Shown piece by piece: positions 15,127 to 24,150 of a stretch of DNA of 49,760 bases (positions are counted from its first letter, which is position 1; the number at the start of each line of letters is the position of its first letter). Source of the stretch: Bifidobacterium breve (GTDB taxonomy: Bacteria; Myxococcota_A; UBA796; SXON01); contig CALQBK020000012.1 of the NCBI GenBank assembly GCA_943328795.2, positions 1 through 49,760 of the forward strand, in the 5' to 3' direction. The notes under the pieces were generated by a model that had not been told where the DNA came from, did not search any database, and was given only the letters and a program-made list of their open reading frames with translations. The translations under genes were made by a program, and so were the position numbers.

Positions 15127-16935
15127 TCATTGCAGCTCGGACAGCGCGATGAGCCAGCTCGCTTGGCGCGTGCCGGCCTCGTCGTAGATGCCGACGTCGA
15201 GCGTGGGGTCGGCCACCGTCGTGTCGACGGCGACGCCGATGAAGTTGTTGCCAGCGTAGCAGCTCACGATCTCGCTGTCGTCCGGGCAAGACCCGACCTC
15301 GTCCCGCGCGAGGGGGGAGGCGGTGAGCTCCGGCAGGTCGTAGCCGACACCGGGGACGAGGCGCAGCTCGCTGTGGTGCACGTCGCCGGAGACCAGCACG
15401 ACCCCTGGGATGCCGGCGACGAGGTCGAGGAGCCGGGCCTGGGCCTCCGGGAACTCGGCCCACGAGTCGCCGGTGCCCTGGAGCGTGAACTGGCTGCCGG
15501 AGCCGATCACCTTGAACGTGGCGTCCGACTCGGCGAGCGCCGCGTAGAGCCAGGCCTCCTGGGCGCTGCCGAGGATGGAGTCCTCGAGCCCGCGGTAGTA
15601 GCGGTCGTCGACGAGGAAGAACTCGACGGGGCCGTAGCGCTGGCGGGTGAACACGCCGGGGGTGTCGGCGGTGCCGTACGTGGTGTTCGCCGTGTACTCG
15701 GTGAACACGCGGAGCGCGTCCTCCTTGCCGCTGGCGGTGCCGTCCAGGTCGTTGCCCGCGTAGTCGTGGTCGTCCCAGACCGAGAGCACCGAGCCTTGGG
15801 CCATGACGTCGCTCCGGAGGGGGATCGCGTAGGCGTGCCGGTAGAACTGGCGCTGGGCGTCGACGATCGCGGTGTTCCCGTAGTGGTTGTCGCCGAGGAA
15901 CAGGAACACGTCGGGGTCGTACGCTGCGACGGCGCCGAAGATGGGCTCGCTGTCTGACGCCGCGCAGGAGCCGAACGCGAACCGCATCCGGGCGGGGGCG
16001 CCGGGATCGGGGGCGGTGCGGAGCGACCAGGGGCCGTACCGCTCGCCGTCGATCTCGAGGTCGTAGTACCAGGTCGTGCCCGGCGAGAGCCCGCCGACGG
16101 TCACCACGTCGGTGAAGTCGGTGTCCGGGCCCGGGTAGCCGGTGTGCACTACGGGCCCGTCCTGGAGGCCCGACTCGGTGCTCGCGACGCGCAGGCGGAC
16201 CGCGCGGGTGGCGTCGGTCCGGTACCAGATCCGCGCGTTGCCCTCGTCCACCGCGCCGACCATGGGCCCGCTGGTGAGCGGTGCGTCCCACACGGTGTCG
16301 CACCCGAGGCCGAGCCCGGTGGACCAGCTCGTCTGCTCCCCGGACTCGTCCCCGATCTTCACGCCGAGGTCGCAGGCGGTCACCGCGAGGGACCCGTTCA
16401 CGCTCAGCGAGAACGCGACGGGGCTCCACTGGTCACCGCCCGCGCTCGTCTGCACCGTGAGCCCGGTCACCCCCGCGGGGTCGAGGTCCAAGTCCTCGAC
16501 GGTCACGACGTCCAAGTGGCCCTGGTCGCGGTCGTCCCAGTCCGCGATGTCGGCGCTCCAACACAGGTCGGCGCCGACGCAGAACTCCAAGGTGTCGTCG
16601 GTCGCCGCGTACGTCGAGGTGTCGGTGCGGCTCACGAACTGGAGGGTGGACACGGTCGCCTCTGCGGCGGGGGGCCCGGGGTCCTGGCAGCCGGCGCCGT
16701 CGTTCGGCACGTCGTTGTCCGCGACGCCGTCACAGTCCTGGTCGAGGCCGTCGCACACCTCGGGCGCGCCTGGGTACCTGCCGGCGTCGCTGTCGTCACA
16801 GTCGAGGTCCGCGGGGCTGCCGTCGCCGTCGGCGTCCACCACCTCTTCCGACGTGTCGGTGCCAGCGTGGATGGGCACCGCCGAGCCGTCCTTCTCGAAC
16901 GACTGGCAGGCGAGCAGCAGGAGGGGGAGAGACAT
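15127..16935 (-). CDS. PhoD-like phosphatase lipoprotein with MopE-type metal-binding motif
   Basis: 602 aa from ATG 16935. The signal MSLPLLLLAC ends in Cys10. Residues about 35-80 form a MopE-like motif (DADGDGSPADLDCDDSD... then CDGLDQDCDG), probably a calcium-binding turn. A carbohydrate- or proprotein-convertase-like beta region follows, then a PhoD N-terminal fibronectin-like domain (SGPMVGAVDEGNARIWYRTD). The phosphoesterase core has FGSCAASD, FLGDNHYGN, WDDHDYAGNDLDG and VLVSGDVHHSE, the conserved metal-ligand blocks of PhoD. It probably cleaves phosphomonoesters or diesters at the cell surface. It lies just upstream of the CotH-like gene on the same strand. Confidence 0.92.
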   Translation of the reverse strand: MSLPLLLLACQSFEKDGSAVPIHAGTDTSEEVVDADGDGSPADLDCDDSDAGRYPGAPEVCDGLDQDCDGVADNDVPNDGAGCQDPGPPAAEATVSTLQFVSRTDTSTYAATDDTLEFCVGADLCWSADIADWDDRDQGHLDVVTVEDLDLDPAGVTGLTVQTSAGGDQWSPVAFSLSVNGSLAVTACDLGVKIGDESGEQTSWSTGLGLGCDTVWDAPLTSGPMVGAVDEGNARIWYRTDATRAVRLRVASTESGLQDGPVVHTGYPGPDTDFTDVVTVGGLSPGTTWYYDLEIDGERYGPWSLRTAPDPGAPARMRFAFGSCAASDSEPIFGAVAAYDPDVFLFLGDNHYGNTAIVDAQRQFYRHAYAIPLRSDVMAQGSVLSVWDDHDYAGNDLDGTASGKEDALRVFTEYTANTTYGTADTPGVFTRQRYGPVEFFLVDDRYYRGLEDSILGSAQEAWLYAALAESDATFKVIGSGSQFTLQGTGDSWAEFPEAQARLLDLVAGIPGVVLVSGDVHHSELRLVPGVGYDLPELTASPLARDEVGSCPDDSEIVSCYAGNNFIGVAVDTTVADPTLDVGIYDEAGTRQASWLIALSELQ

Positions 16936-16955
16936 GGGGTAAGGCGACCCCGCCG

Positions 16956-17465
16956 TCACAAAACGCTTACAACGAGCGCAGCGTTGAACAGCGCCGCGTT
17001 CACCGCGAGGTGAGTCGTGACCTGCCGCGCGGTGCGGGCGTACGCGGCGGGGTCCGTCACCACGCCGTCGCGGTCCAGCAAGCGGCACGGCTCCAGCGTC
17101 CAGATCTCCAGGGCGACGTAGTTCACCCAGTACGCGAACAAGAGCCCGAGCTGCACGCCGCCGAGATCGGTCGCGGGGTTCATCGGGATCGCGAATCGCC
17201 CGAGCAGCGTCGTCGCTCCCGGGTTGTGAGCCCCGGGCCACGTGAGCCCGAGCGCGAGCCAGTACAGCCCGAGCGTGAGCCCGAGGCCCCCGCCCCAGGC
17301 GCGGTAGACGCGCACCAGGCCGACCTCGTCGACGTGGGGGATGCGCTTGCGAAACAAGAGCAGCGTCGCGAACGCGAACAGCGACCCGCCGTGCACCGTG
17401 CCGGCTACGGCCAGGAGCACGCGAGCGGTCGTGGTGATGCCCTCCCAGGCCTCCGCGGCCGTCAA
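16956..17465 (-). CDS. Small polytopic membrane protein of unknown function
   Basis: 169 aa. TTG 17465 overlaps the upstream stop (TTGA), the same coupling signal as in the kinase and radical SAM pair. Four hydrophobic segments are visible: VLLAVAGTVHGGSLFAFATLLLF, LGLTLGLYWLALGLTW, VQLGLLFAYWVNYVALEIW and the C-terminal LAVNAALFNAALVVSVL. Conserved-looking charged and polar residues include His in the first segment and Glu/Trp in the third. No family recognised. As the last gene of an overlapping four-gene unit it may serve the same pathway as the MmgE/PrpD-like protein. Confidence 0.75.
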   Translation of the reverse strand: MTAAEAWEGITTTARVLLAVAGTVHGGSLFAFATLLLFRKRIPHVDEVGLVRVYRAWGGGLGLTLGLYWLALGLTWPGAHNPGATTLLGRFAIPMNPATDLGGVQLGLLFAYWVNYVALEIWTLEPCRLLDRDGVVTDPAAYARTARQVTTHLAVNAALFNAALVVSVL

Positions 17466-18784
17466 GGGCGCCCCAGCAACGGGGCCGCCGACTCGGCCAG
17501 GGCGCGGTCGAACGGTTGCGGCGGAGCGTCCGCCGTCACCAAGCCCTCCGCGAGCCGGCGCCGCTCGGGCCACCAGCCACCGCGGGTGGTGTAGAGCTTC
17601 ACCTGGACCGGCCACTCCAGCGGCCCGTCCGCCGGCCCCGGGGCGCCCAGCAGCGCGTCCGGCCGGGCCAGCGCGAGCGGCCACAGGTCCCCGGGCTTCC
17701 AGGTCGGCCAAGCCCCCGCCGGCTTGAGCGCGGCGCGCAGCGCACGGTAGCGCTGCCAGGTCACCGCGCCCGTCCACGGGGTCGCGGACCGCACCAGGCC
17801 CGCCGAGAGCGCCCAGTCGTGCACCACGGTCACCCGTTCGGCCACCGCGGCGATCTCCGCCGCCCGGTCCACCGCTACGCCCTCGGTCACCATCGTGCTG
17901 CTCGCCCGCTCGGCCGGCCCCAGCGCGTGGAACGCCACGAGGCGCCCCAACATTTCCGCGATGCGTGGCTGGTGCTGCTCTGCGGCCCACGCCGGGAACG
18001 TCACCCGCACCTCGACGCGGTCGATCTGCTCCGGCCGCAGCCGCTTCTCGGCGGCCTTCATGTGCCGCTTCAAGATCTCGTTCAGCCCTTCTACGGCGGT
18101 CGCGAGCTGCGGAGGCACGCACAGCGTCGGCAGCACGAGCACGCGCGAGAGCCAACGCCCGCCGGGCGCGAGCGCCCCCGGGACGGGCACCACCACGTCC
18201 GACCACCCGCCCTGGAGTCCTTGGTCCCCGCCGCTCACCGCGCCGATGGCCGCCTCCGCGACCGCCGTCCCAAAGGCCGTGCCCGTCGCGTCGCACCGCG
18301 CGGCGAGGCCGACCGCGTTGGCGACAGCGTGCCCGATCGCGTCGCCGCTCGCCTCGCCGAGCCACGCGATCGCGGCGGCGCCGGCAGCGGCCCCCGGCCT
18401 CGCGCTGCTGCGCGTCGCGCGGTTGGACAGCAGCGTCGCGAGCCCGATCCGGGCCCCGATCTCGGTCCCGATCACCGTCGCGAGCAGCGCCCGCTCGACG
18501 GTGATCCCGGCTGGGTCCAGCGACCGCAGCGCCGCGATCCCGACCCCGGTGCGCGCCCCGAGCACGTGCCCGTCACCGTCGAAGGCTGCGTACACCGCGC
18601 TGGGCAGCGCGTTGGACGCGGGCAGCCCGAGGTCGGGCGTCTGCTTGGCCCGCGCGTCCACGTGCGCGAGCTGGTGGCGAGCGGCCGCCAGCACGTCCGG
18701 CGGGACGTCGCCGATGCGGAGGGCTCTCGCCCAGTGGCCAAGCGCCTGCAGGGCACCAGCGGCATCACCATCCAATTCGTTCAT
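17462..18784 (-). CDS. MmgE/PrpD-family-like protein
   Basis: 440 aa from ATG 18784, which overlaps the TGA of the porin gene by one base. The N-terminal helix pattern (ALQALGHWARALRIGDVPPDVLAAARHQLAHVDA) and TEIGARIGLATLL resemble MmgE/PrpD. So do AIGHAVANAVGLAA and the second-domain hinge EQIDRVEVRVTFPAW. Family members include 2-methylcitrate dehydratase and cis-aconitate or imidazole-succinate enzymes. The sequence is divergent, and I cannot identify the catalytic residues with confidence. No prpB or prpC is nearby, so the methylcitrate cycle is not implied. A helical cytosolic enzyme acting on a carboxylic acid is the best guess. Confidence 0.65.
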   Translation of the reverse strand: MNELDGDAAGALQALGHWARALRIGDVPPDVLAAARHQLAHVDARAKQTPDLGLPASNALPSAVYAAFDGDGHVLGARTGVGIAALRSLDPAGITVERALLATVIGTEIGARIGLATLLSNRATRSSARPGAAAGAAAIAWLGEASGDAIGHAVANAVGLAARCDATGTAFGTAVAEAAIGAVSGGDQGLQGGWSDVVVPVPGALAPGGRWLSRVLVLPTLCVPPQLATAVEGLNEILKRHMKAAEKRLRPEQIDRVEVRVTFPAWAAEQHQPRIAEMLGRLVAFHALGPAERASSTMVTEGVAVDRAAEIAAVAERVTVVHDWALSAGLVRSATPWTGAVTWQRYRALRAALKPAGAWPTWKPGDLWPLALARPDALLGAPGPADGPLEWPVQVKLYTTRGGWWPERRRLAEGLVTADAPPQPFDRALAESAAPLLGRP

Positions 18785-20259
18785 CAGTACGCGAAGCTCC
18801 ACTGCCCGCCCGCGGCGAGCAAGTGGCCACCGATGGGGATCGGCGAGCCGTCCACGGTGTAGCCCGCCGTGGGGACATCCGGCACCGGCCGGGCGTACTC
18901 TCCGCTCGCGAGCAGGTGGTACTGAAAGAAGCCGTCCAGGCGCATCGCGCGCGCCCGGTCCGGGCGGGACTTCTTGCGGAACGGGTCCTGGTGCTCGACG
19001 CCGAGGCCGACGGCGAAGATCAGCCGATCGCTGTCCAGCAGCGCGGTCTCGGCGGCCTGCCCCGCCAACGGGGTGGGCTCGAACCCGAACCCGCCGCGGG
19101 TGATCACGCGCAGGTCGCCCAGGGCCATCTTCGAGTGGATCGCCGGGAGCTGGAGGTCCGCCCCGACACGCAGGGCCCAGGTCGGCACCAGCTCGATGGT
19201 GTAGGGGTTCCCGTCGGCGACCGCGTCGTCCCCGAAGTCCACGGTCGCGCCCGAGACGTTCGTGTGCGTGACCTTGGCGATGCTGACCTGCATTTGGTCC
19301 CAGGCGGTGCGCCGCAGGTCCGCCGAGAGCGTGAGCGTGTGCTCGATGGTGTACGACGCGCCGAAGTTCAGCTCGGACGGGACGTAGTGGTCGAACACCC
19401 CGAGCTGGATGGCCATCACCAACGGCAGCGTGATCGAGTCGATGCTGCCCATGTCCCCGGTGGTGGTGTTGATCTGCAGGTCGATGTCCACGTCCACCGG
19501 CAGGCCGGCTTCGCCGCGCCACGCAGCGCCGAGCTGCAGGCCTTCGAGCACGGGGAGGGCTTCCCCCGCGTCCCACTGCAGCGAGATGTTCGGCGAGAAG
19601 CCGGGCACGAGGTCGAGCGTCATCTGGTGGACGTCGAGGCTCATGCCGACGAGGTCCGACGCGCTGGTGTCGTCGCTGGTCGCGCCGGAGACGGTCAGAT
19701 CCAACGTGGCCGTCATCGAGTACTTGGCCCGCGGGATCATCTGCAGCCCGCCGCCGACCGAGATGCCCCAGATCGGCCGCACGCCGAGCGCCGCGCCGAG
19801 CTCGTAGCGCTGGGTGCGGTTCGCGTAGAGGAAGTAGGTGGGGATGGACGGCTCGAAGGTCTGCAGCCGGAGCAGGCGCTCCTTCGGGATGAACAGACCG
19901 AGGCCGATCGCAGCGCGCTTCCCGAGCGGCCGTGTCGCGCCGATCACCACGCCGTGGACAGCGTCGTAGCTCGGGCCGGCGTCCAGCGGCGCGTCGGTGT
20001 CGTCGATCATGCCGTCGCGGTTCGTGTCCCAGTACAGGTCCCCGAACTCGGCGAACTGGGTGTTGGCTACGAGGAACCCGAGCGAGAGCTCCGGGTGCTC
20101 GATGCCGGGCAGCGCAGCGGGGTTCGACAGGATGCTGTCCGTGCCCTCCGAGAGGGCCATCCCGGCGCCAGCGCGCCCCATTTTACGGCCGCCGAACCCG
20201 TAGAACTCCATCGGGCTCGCCCACGCACGCGCGGCGAGCAGCGCGACCGGGAGGATCAC
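18784..20259 (-). CDS. OmpP1/FadL/TodX-family outer-membrane transport protein
   Basis: 491 aa from GTG 20259, overlapping the upstream stop by GTGA. Signal peptide VILPVALLAARAWA, cleaved before SPMEF. FadL-type N-terminus: GFGGRKMGRAGAGMALSEGTDSILSNPAALPG, the hatch region with its conserved GAGMA and NPA. The rest alternates in amphipathic beta strands and ends in an aromatic C-terminal residue (WSFAY) suited to barrel insertion. It probably carries hydrophobic molecules such as fatty acids or aromatics inward. Context with a MmgE/PrpD-like enzyme would fit uptake plus catabolism of a hydrophobic compound. Confidence 0.88.
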   Translation of the reverse strand: MILPVALLAARAWASPMEFYGFGGRKMGRAGAGMALSEGTDSILSNPAALPGIEHPELSLGFLVANTQFAEFGDLYWDTNRDGMIDDTDAPLDAGPSYDAVHGVVIGATRPLGKRAAIGLGLFIPKERLLRLQTFEPSIPTYFLYANRTQRYELGAALGVRPIWGISVGGGLQMIPRAKYSMTATLDLTVSGATSDDTSASDLVGMSLDVHQMTLDLVPGFSPNISLQWDAGEALPVLEGLQLGAAWRGEAGLPVDVDIDLQINTTTGDMGSIDSITLPLVMAIQLGVFDHYVPSELNFGASYTIEHTLTLSADLRRTAWDQMQVSIAKVTHTNVSGATVDFGDDAVADGNPYTIELVPTWALRVGADLQLPAIHSKMALGDLRVITRGGFGFEPTPLAGQAAETALLDSDRLIFAVGLGVEHQDPFRKKSRPDRARAMRLDGFFQYHLLASGEYARPVPDVPTAGYTVDGSPIPIGGHLLAAGGQWSFAY

Positions 20260-21068
20260 GCGTAGCCGATTTCGGGGACGGGGGTGAGCGCGGTTTGCCG
20301 CAGGATCTCGGTGATCTGGAGCGGCCCTTCGTCCGGCAGCGCCTCCTGCAGGCACGCGGCGCGCGCCGAGAGGTACGCCGTAGCGATGCCCGACCCGCGG
20401 TACACCCCGCGCTGCCCGTCCGGCAGGATCGTGTGCCCGTGCGCCAGGAACTTGCCCGTGAGGCTGCCCCACTGCTTCGCCGGGAACCGGTGGGCGGCGA
20501 AGTAGTAGAACTTGTCGATCGGGCAGTCGGAGTGGCTGGCCACGCCGACGGTCTCGGGCAGGTCGGCCGGGTAGGCGCGCTCGCCCTTCGGGTGTGCGGC
20601 GGCGAGCACGATGGCGCCTTGCTCAACGGCCAGCGCGCAACAGTCGCGCAGCAAGAGCGCTTTGCCCATGTTCGGCGTGCCGAGCGAGAGGTTGATCACC
20701 TTCGCGCCCGAGCGGGTCGCGAGCTCGATCCCGGACGCCATCAGGTCTGCGCTCGTGCGCAGCCGGGCGTCCATGATGCGGATGCAGATCAGCTTGGCGT
20801 CAGGCGCCATCATGTGGATCGCCGCGGCGATCTCGGTCCCGTGGCCGTTCTCGTCCGAGTGATCGCCGGCGACCATCACGTGCTGGGTGGCGGTCATCGT
20901 GATGGACATCCCCTGGATCTCGCAGCCCTTCAACCGCGGGTCGTTCACGGCGACGCCGCTGTCGATGACCGCGATGGTCTGGCCCTTGCCGGTGTATTCC
21001 TGTCCGCGAAAGCGCATCTTTGGGGCCTTTTCTTGATCGATGGGGGCGGGAGGGGTTTCGGCCCGCAC
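20256..21068 (-). CDS. Subtilisin-fold (S8-like) protein lacking catalytic Ser: probable pseudoprotease
   Basis: 270 aa from GTG 21068; ATG 21017, with AAAAGG eight bases upstream, would give 253 aa. No signal peptide, so cytosolic. The S8 Asp motif (IAVIDSGV) and His motif (NGHGTEIAAAI, then MAPDAKLICIRIMD) are present. The oxyanion region reads AAAHPKG where active enzymes have AAGN.G. The Ser motif reads GSGIATAYLSA where active enzymes have GTSMAAPHVAG, which puts Gly at the nucleophile position. The adjacent Ser is one residue off. It is first in an operon with FadL and MmgE/PrpD-like genes, an unusual partner set; a binding or scaffolding role is possible. Confidence 0.85.
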   Translation of the reverse strand: MRAETPPAPIDQEKAPKMRFRGQEYTGKGQTIAVIDSGVAVNDPRLKGCEIQGMSITMTATQHVMVAGDHSDENGHGTEIAAAIHMMAPDAKLICIRIMDARLRTSADLMASGIELATRSGAKVINLSLGTPNMGKALLLRDCCALAVEQGAIVLAAAHPKGERAYPADLPETVGVASHSDCPIDKFYYFAAHRFPAKQWGSLTGKFLAHGHTILPDGQRGVYRGSGIATAYLSARAACLQEALPDEGPLQITEILRQTALTPVPEIGYA

Positions 21069-21104
21069 GGGCCTGGATGTGGGCCGTTAACCCGTTCGCG
21101 CGGA

Positions 21105-21110
21105 TAGACT
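21105..21110 (+). promoter_or_regulatory. Possible -10 element with +1 on the ATG
   Basis: TAGACT at 21105-21110 would place +1 at 21117, the A of the beta-helix gene ATG. No good -35 is visible at 17 bp spacing (GGCCGT). Only 48 bp separate this gene from the divergent subtilisin-fold gene, so both promoters must be packed here. Confidence 0.25.
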
Positions 21111-21116
21111 GCACCT

Positions 21117-23300
21117 ATGCGCGTTTGTCCGTACTCAAGCCCCGCCCTTGCTCTGCTCCTCCTCGCTGGGTGCCAGCCCCCCATCTTGGCCGACACGTCG
21201 TCGAACCCCTGCGACCAAGCGCTGTTTGCGGACGCGGACGGCGACGGGTTCGGGGACGCCGAGACCACCTGCGACGATCCGCTGGCTGTGCCGGTTGGGG
21301 GCGACTGCGACGACGCGGATCCCGAGGTTCACCCGGACGCCGCCGAGCGGTGCAACGGGCTGGATGACAACTGCGATGGCACGAACGACGAGGGCATGGC
21401 CGGCAGCACCTGGTACGTGGACGACGATGGCGACGGGTTCGGCGTCGACTCGACCGCGGAGCAGCTCTGTACCGACCCCGCGACGGGCTACTCCCAGGCC
21501 GGCGGGGACTGCGACGACACGGATCCGAGCGTCTACGCCGGCGCGCCCGAGCTCTGCGATGGCGTAGACAACGGCTGCGACGGGGGGGACGACGCGGGAC
21601 GCGCGACCTGGTTCGGGGCGGACGGCACCGCGACCGACGTCTCTGAGCAGGCCGCGGGGACGGTATCGCTCGACGCCGACGGCACGCTCGCGTTGTGCAC
21701 CGGCACCTGGGACTGGCGCCTGGACATCGGGGCGGACGCTGCCGTCAACGTCGTTGGCGTCGGCGGGGACGTGGTCCTGGACGCGCTCGACGCGGGGATC
21801 GGCGTGCGTGCAGGGTCCGGCTCGGTGGTCGGGATCGCGGACCTCACGATCACCCACGGCCGGTCGGACAACCGCGGGGGCGGGGTGTACGCCGACACGA
21901 CGTCGGAGGTCACGCTCACGAGCGTGGTGGTGACTGCGTCGGAGGCGCAGACCGCCGGCGGGGGGCTCTACGTCGGCAACGGCGCCGTGGTGCACCTGGG
22001 GGACAGCGACCTGACGCTGGACACGGCGGGGGTGAACGGCGGCGCGGTGTTCGTCGACACCACCGGGGACCTGCAGGCGGACGGCACGACGTTCACGGGG
22101 AACTCGGCTTCGGAGGGCGGGGCGATCGGGATCGGCGGCGGCTCGGCGACGCTGTCAGGGTGCACGTTCCGGAACAACAGCGCGACGAGCGCGGGGGCTA
22201 TCGGGCTCGACGGAGGCACGCTCACGGTGACCGACTCGTCGTTCCAGCAAGACGAGGTGGAGCAGTACGGTGGCGCGATCGGGGCGTCGGGGGACGCGAA
22301 CCTGGCCATCGACGGGTGCGAATTCCTCCAGGACAGCGGCGGCTACGCCGGGGGTGCGATCTACACGGACGCTTGCACCGTGGACATCGCCAATTCCTCG
22401 TTCTCAGCGAATTCGACGTCCGGCACCGGCGGCGCGGTGAGCACCACGGATGGCACGCTGTCGATAACCGACTCGACGTTCGACGCGAACACGGCCAGCT
22501 TCGGCGGGGGGGCGCTCTCTACGGACGACTCCGACGTGCTGCTCACCGGCTGCACGTTCACGTCGAACACCGCGGACGATCACGGCGGCGCCGCGACGCT
22601 GAGCAGCGGTGCGATCGCGCTGTCGTCGTTGAGCTTCAGCGGGAACTCGGCCCTCGCCTACGGCGGCGCGCTCGCGCTGGACCTCGCGTCGGGGCAGACC
22701 CTCGTGGACGTGGACCTCGACGGGAACAGCGCGGACCAGGGCGGTGGGCTCTACGTCGGGGCGGGCGCCGGGGTGAGCGTCGACCGCGGGACCTGGTCAA
22801 ACAACGAGGCGACGACGGGCGGCGCTGCGTACATCGCCGACTCTGCGGTCTCGCTCAGCGACACCACCGTGCAGGACAACGCGGCGGAGGACGACGGGGG
22901 CGGGGTGTACGTCTCGCAGGCCCCGCGGCAAGCTGCGTCGATCACCCTGGTCGGCGCGGTGCTGTCCGGCAACTCCGCGAGCAACGGGGCGGGCCTCGCG
23001 GTGTCCGGACCCGCCGGGGTGACCATCAGCGGCGGCTCGATGGTCGTCAGCAACTCGGCGACGAGCCGCGGCGGCGGGCTCTTGCTCGGCCTCGGGACCG
23101 ACGCGTACGCTGGCACCGCGACCTGTGACGCCTCCTCGTTGCAATCCGGGTCGCCAGAGGACGTCTGGCTCACGCTCACTCCGATCCAGGGCTCGTTCAC
23201 CGGGACGACCTGCACGGTCGACAGCATTCAGTCCATCCTCGGGGAGGCCGCGGTGGACAACAACTTCACCTGCACGTCGTCCGGGTGCCAGGCGCTGTGA
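21117..23300 (+). CDS. Right-handed beta-helix lipoprotein with MopE-type motifs
   Basis: 727 aa. Lipobox LAGC gives Cys19. Residues about 35-160 hold two MopE-like metal-binding repeats (DADGDGFGD, CDDADPEVHPDAAERCNGLD and then DDDGDGFGVD, CDDTDPSVYAGAPELCDG). From about 215 to 690 there is a parallel beta-helix of some 20 coils with the recurring pattern SxFxxNSAxxGGA (SGCTFRNNSATSAGAI, NSSFSANSTSGTGGAV, TGCTFTSNTADDHGGAA). This is the Pmp-like or pectate-lyase-like fold used in adhesins and polysaccharide-binding proteins; no lyase residues can be assigned. Surface-exposed, likely calcium-stabilised. Stop overlaps the next start (GTGA). Confidence 0.9.
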   Translation: MRVCPYSSPALALLLLAGCQPPILADTSSNPCDQALFADADGDGFGDAETTCDDPLAVPVGGDCDDADPEVHPDAAERCNGLDDNCDGTNDEGMAGSTWYVDDDGDGFGVDSTAEQLCTDPATGYSQAGGDCDDTDPSVYAGAPELCDGVDNGCDGGDDAGRATWFGADGTATDVSEQAAGTVSLDADGTLALCTGTWDWRLDIGADAAVNVVGVGGDVVLDALDAGIGVRAGSGSVVGIADLTITHGRSDNRGGGVYADTTSEVTLTSVVVTASEAQTAGGGLYVGNGAVVHLGDSDLTLDTAGVNGGAVFVDTTGDLQADGTTFTGNSASEGGAIGIGGGSATLSGCTFRNNSATSAGAIGLDGGTLTVTDSSFQQDEVEQYGGAIGASGDANLAIDGCEFLQDSGGYAGGAIYTDACTVDIANSSFSANSTSGTGGAVSTTDGTLSITDSTFDANTASFGGGALSTDDSDVLLTGCTFTSNTADDHGGAATLSSGAIALSSLSFSGNSALAYGGALALDLASGQTLVDVDLDGNSADQGGGLYVGAGAGVSVDRGTWSNNEATTGGAAYIADSAVSLSDTTVQDNAAEDDGGGVYVSQAPRQAASITLVGAVLSGNSASNGAGLAVSGPAGVTISGGSMVVSNSATSRGGGLLLGLGTDAYAGTATCDASSLQSGSPEDVWLTLTPIQGSFTGTTCTVDSIQSILGEAAVDNNFTCTSSGCQAL

Positions 23301-24142
23301 CCGAGGTGGTGCTCCCGGCCGCGTCGGGCTCGGAGCTCGAGGCGGACTCGCTGCACCTGCTCGCCGTGCGGCTCGGGGGGCGGTGCGTCGGGGTGGTCGG
23401 GGACGTGCCGACATGGGGCCCAGAGGCCGCTGTCTCACTGTTCGTCGCCGGGGTCACGCTCGCCCGGGAGCTCGGGTGGGTCAACGATGGGCCGGCCGCG
23501 GTCTTGGTCACGCTCGCCGCCGTGACTGTCATCGGGCAGCTGCTCTGCGCGGGGCTGCTCGACCCGCTCTTCCCCCGCTCTCCGTCCTGGGCGGTCGCGG
23601 TCGACCCAGCTCCCGAGGCCGCGGCCGTCGTCGCGATGCCGACGGACCTCCCGCTCCCCGGCCTCGCCCCCGCGCGGCTGCTGCTGGCCCTCGTTTGCTT
23701 CGCGGTCGCGCTCTTGCCGCCTGTTGCGGCGCTCGCTATCGCAGCCCCGCCCCTGCTCTTGCTCTGGCGGCCGGCGCCCCCCGACTTCGCGGCGCGGTTC
23801 CGCAGCGTCTCCCGCCCGGCCCAGGCCGCCGGGGCGCCCATCCTGCTCTGCGGCGCGTCGTGCCGCGACGCCCGGGGCGTGCTCGGCGCCATCGACTGGC
23901 TCCAGCGTCGCCGGCCCGTGGTGGTGTGGGTCGCCGGTGACGGCGGGGGCTGCGTGCGGTTGCCGCCTGGCTGGCCCGGCGGGTGGGACACCGACGCGCG
24001 CGCGCTGCTCTCGGACCCCGCCGTCCTCCGACTCTGGCTCCGGGGCTTCGACGTGCGCGTGGTCGGCGGCCCCGGGCCCGAGCGCGGCTTGGATGACGCG
24101 GTCGCGGCGGCCCTGATTGACAGTCCCGGCCCTGGCGTCTAG
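23297..24142 (+). CDS. Membrane protein of unknown function
   Basis: 281 aa from GTG 23297, chosen because it overlaps the preceding TGA (GTGA), a pattern repeated through the window; GTG 23285 is also possible. An N-terminal soluble segment is followed by hydrophobic stretches at about 38-58, 68-90 and 130-165 (LLLALVCFAVALLPPVAALAI). A C-terminal alpha/beta-like domain follows (APILLCGASCRDARGVLGAIDWL, RRRPVVVWVAGDGGG, DVRVVGGPGPERGLD). I do not recognise the family. It is co-translated with the beta-helix lipoprotein, so it may serve its export or function. Confidence 0.7.
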   Translation: MTEVVLPAASGSELEADSLHLLAVRLGGRCVGVVGDVPTWGPEAAVSLFVAGVTLARELGWVNDGPAAVLVTLAAVTVIGQLLCAGLLDPLFPRSPSWAVAVDPAPEAAAVVAMPTDLPLPGLAPARLLLALVCFAVALLPPVAALAIAAPPLLLLWRPAPPDFAARFRSVSRPAQAAGAPILLCGASCRDARGVLGAIDWLQRRRPVVVWVAGDGGGCVRLPPGWPGGWDTDARALLSDPAVLRLWLRGFDVRVVGGPGPERGLDDAVAAALIDSPGPGV

Positions 24143-24145
24143 CAT
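24117..24145 (+). promoter_or_regulatory. Strong sigma-70-like promoter inside the end of the upstream gene
   Basis: Perfect TTGACA at 24117-24122, a 17-bp spacer and TAGCAT at 24140-24145. The ATG is at 24151, six bases past the -10, so +1 falls on or one base after the first A. The mRNA should have essentially no 5' leader, and there is no Shine-Dalgarno sequence. Confidence 0.65.
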
Positions 24146-24150
24146 AGGCC

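Noticed and set aside
16936..17241. N-terminal extension of the PhoD-like gene
   Set aside because: The extension is basic and would precede a lipoprotein signal that starts cleanly at ATG 16935.
21117..23300. Beta-helix repeats read as a tandem DNA repeat or CRISPR-like array
   Set aside because: The repetition is at protein level only; DNA units are diverged and of unequal length within one open frame.
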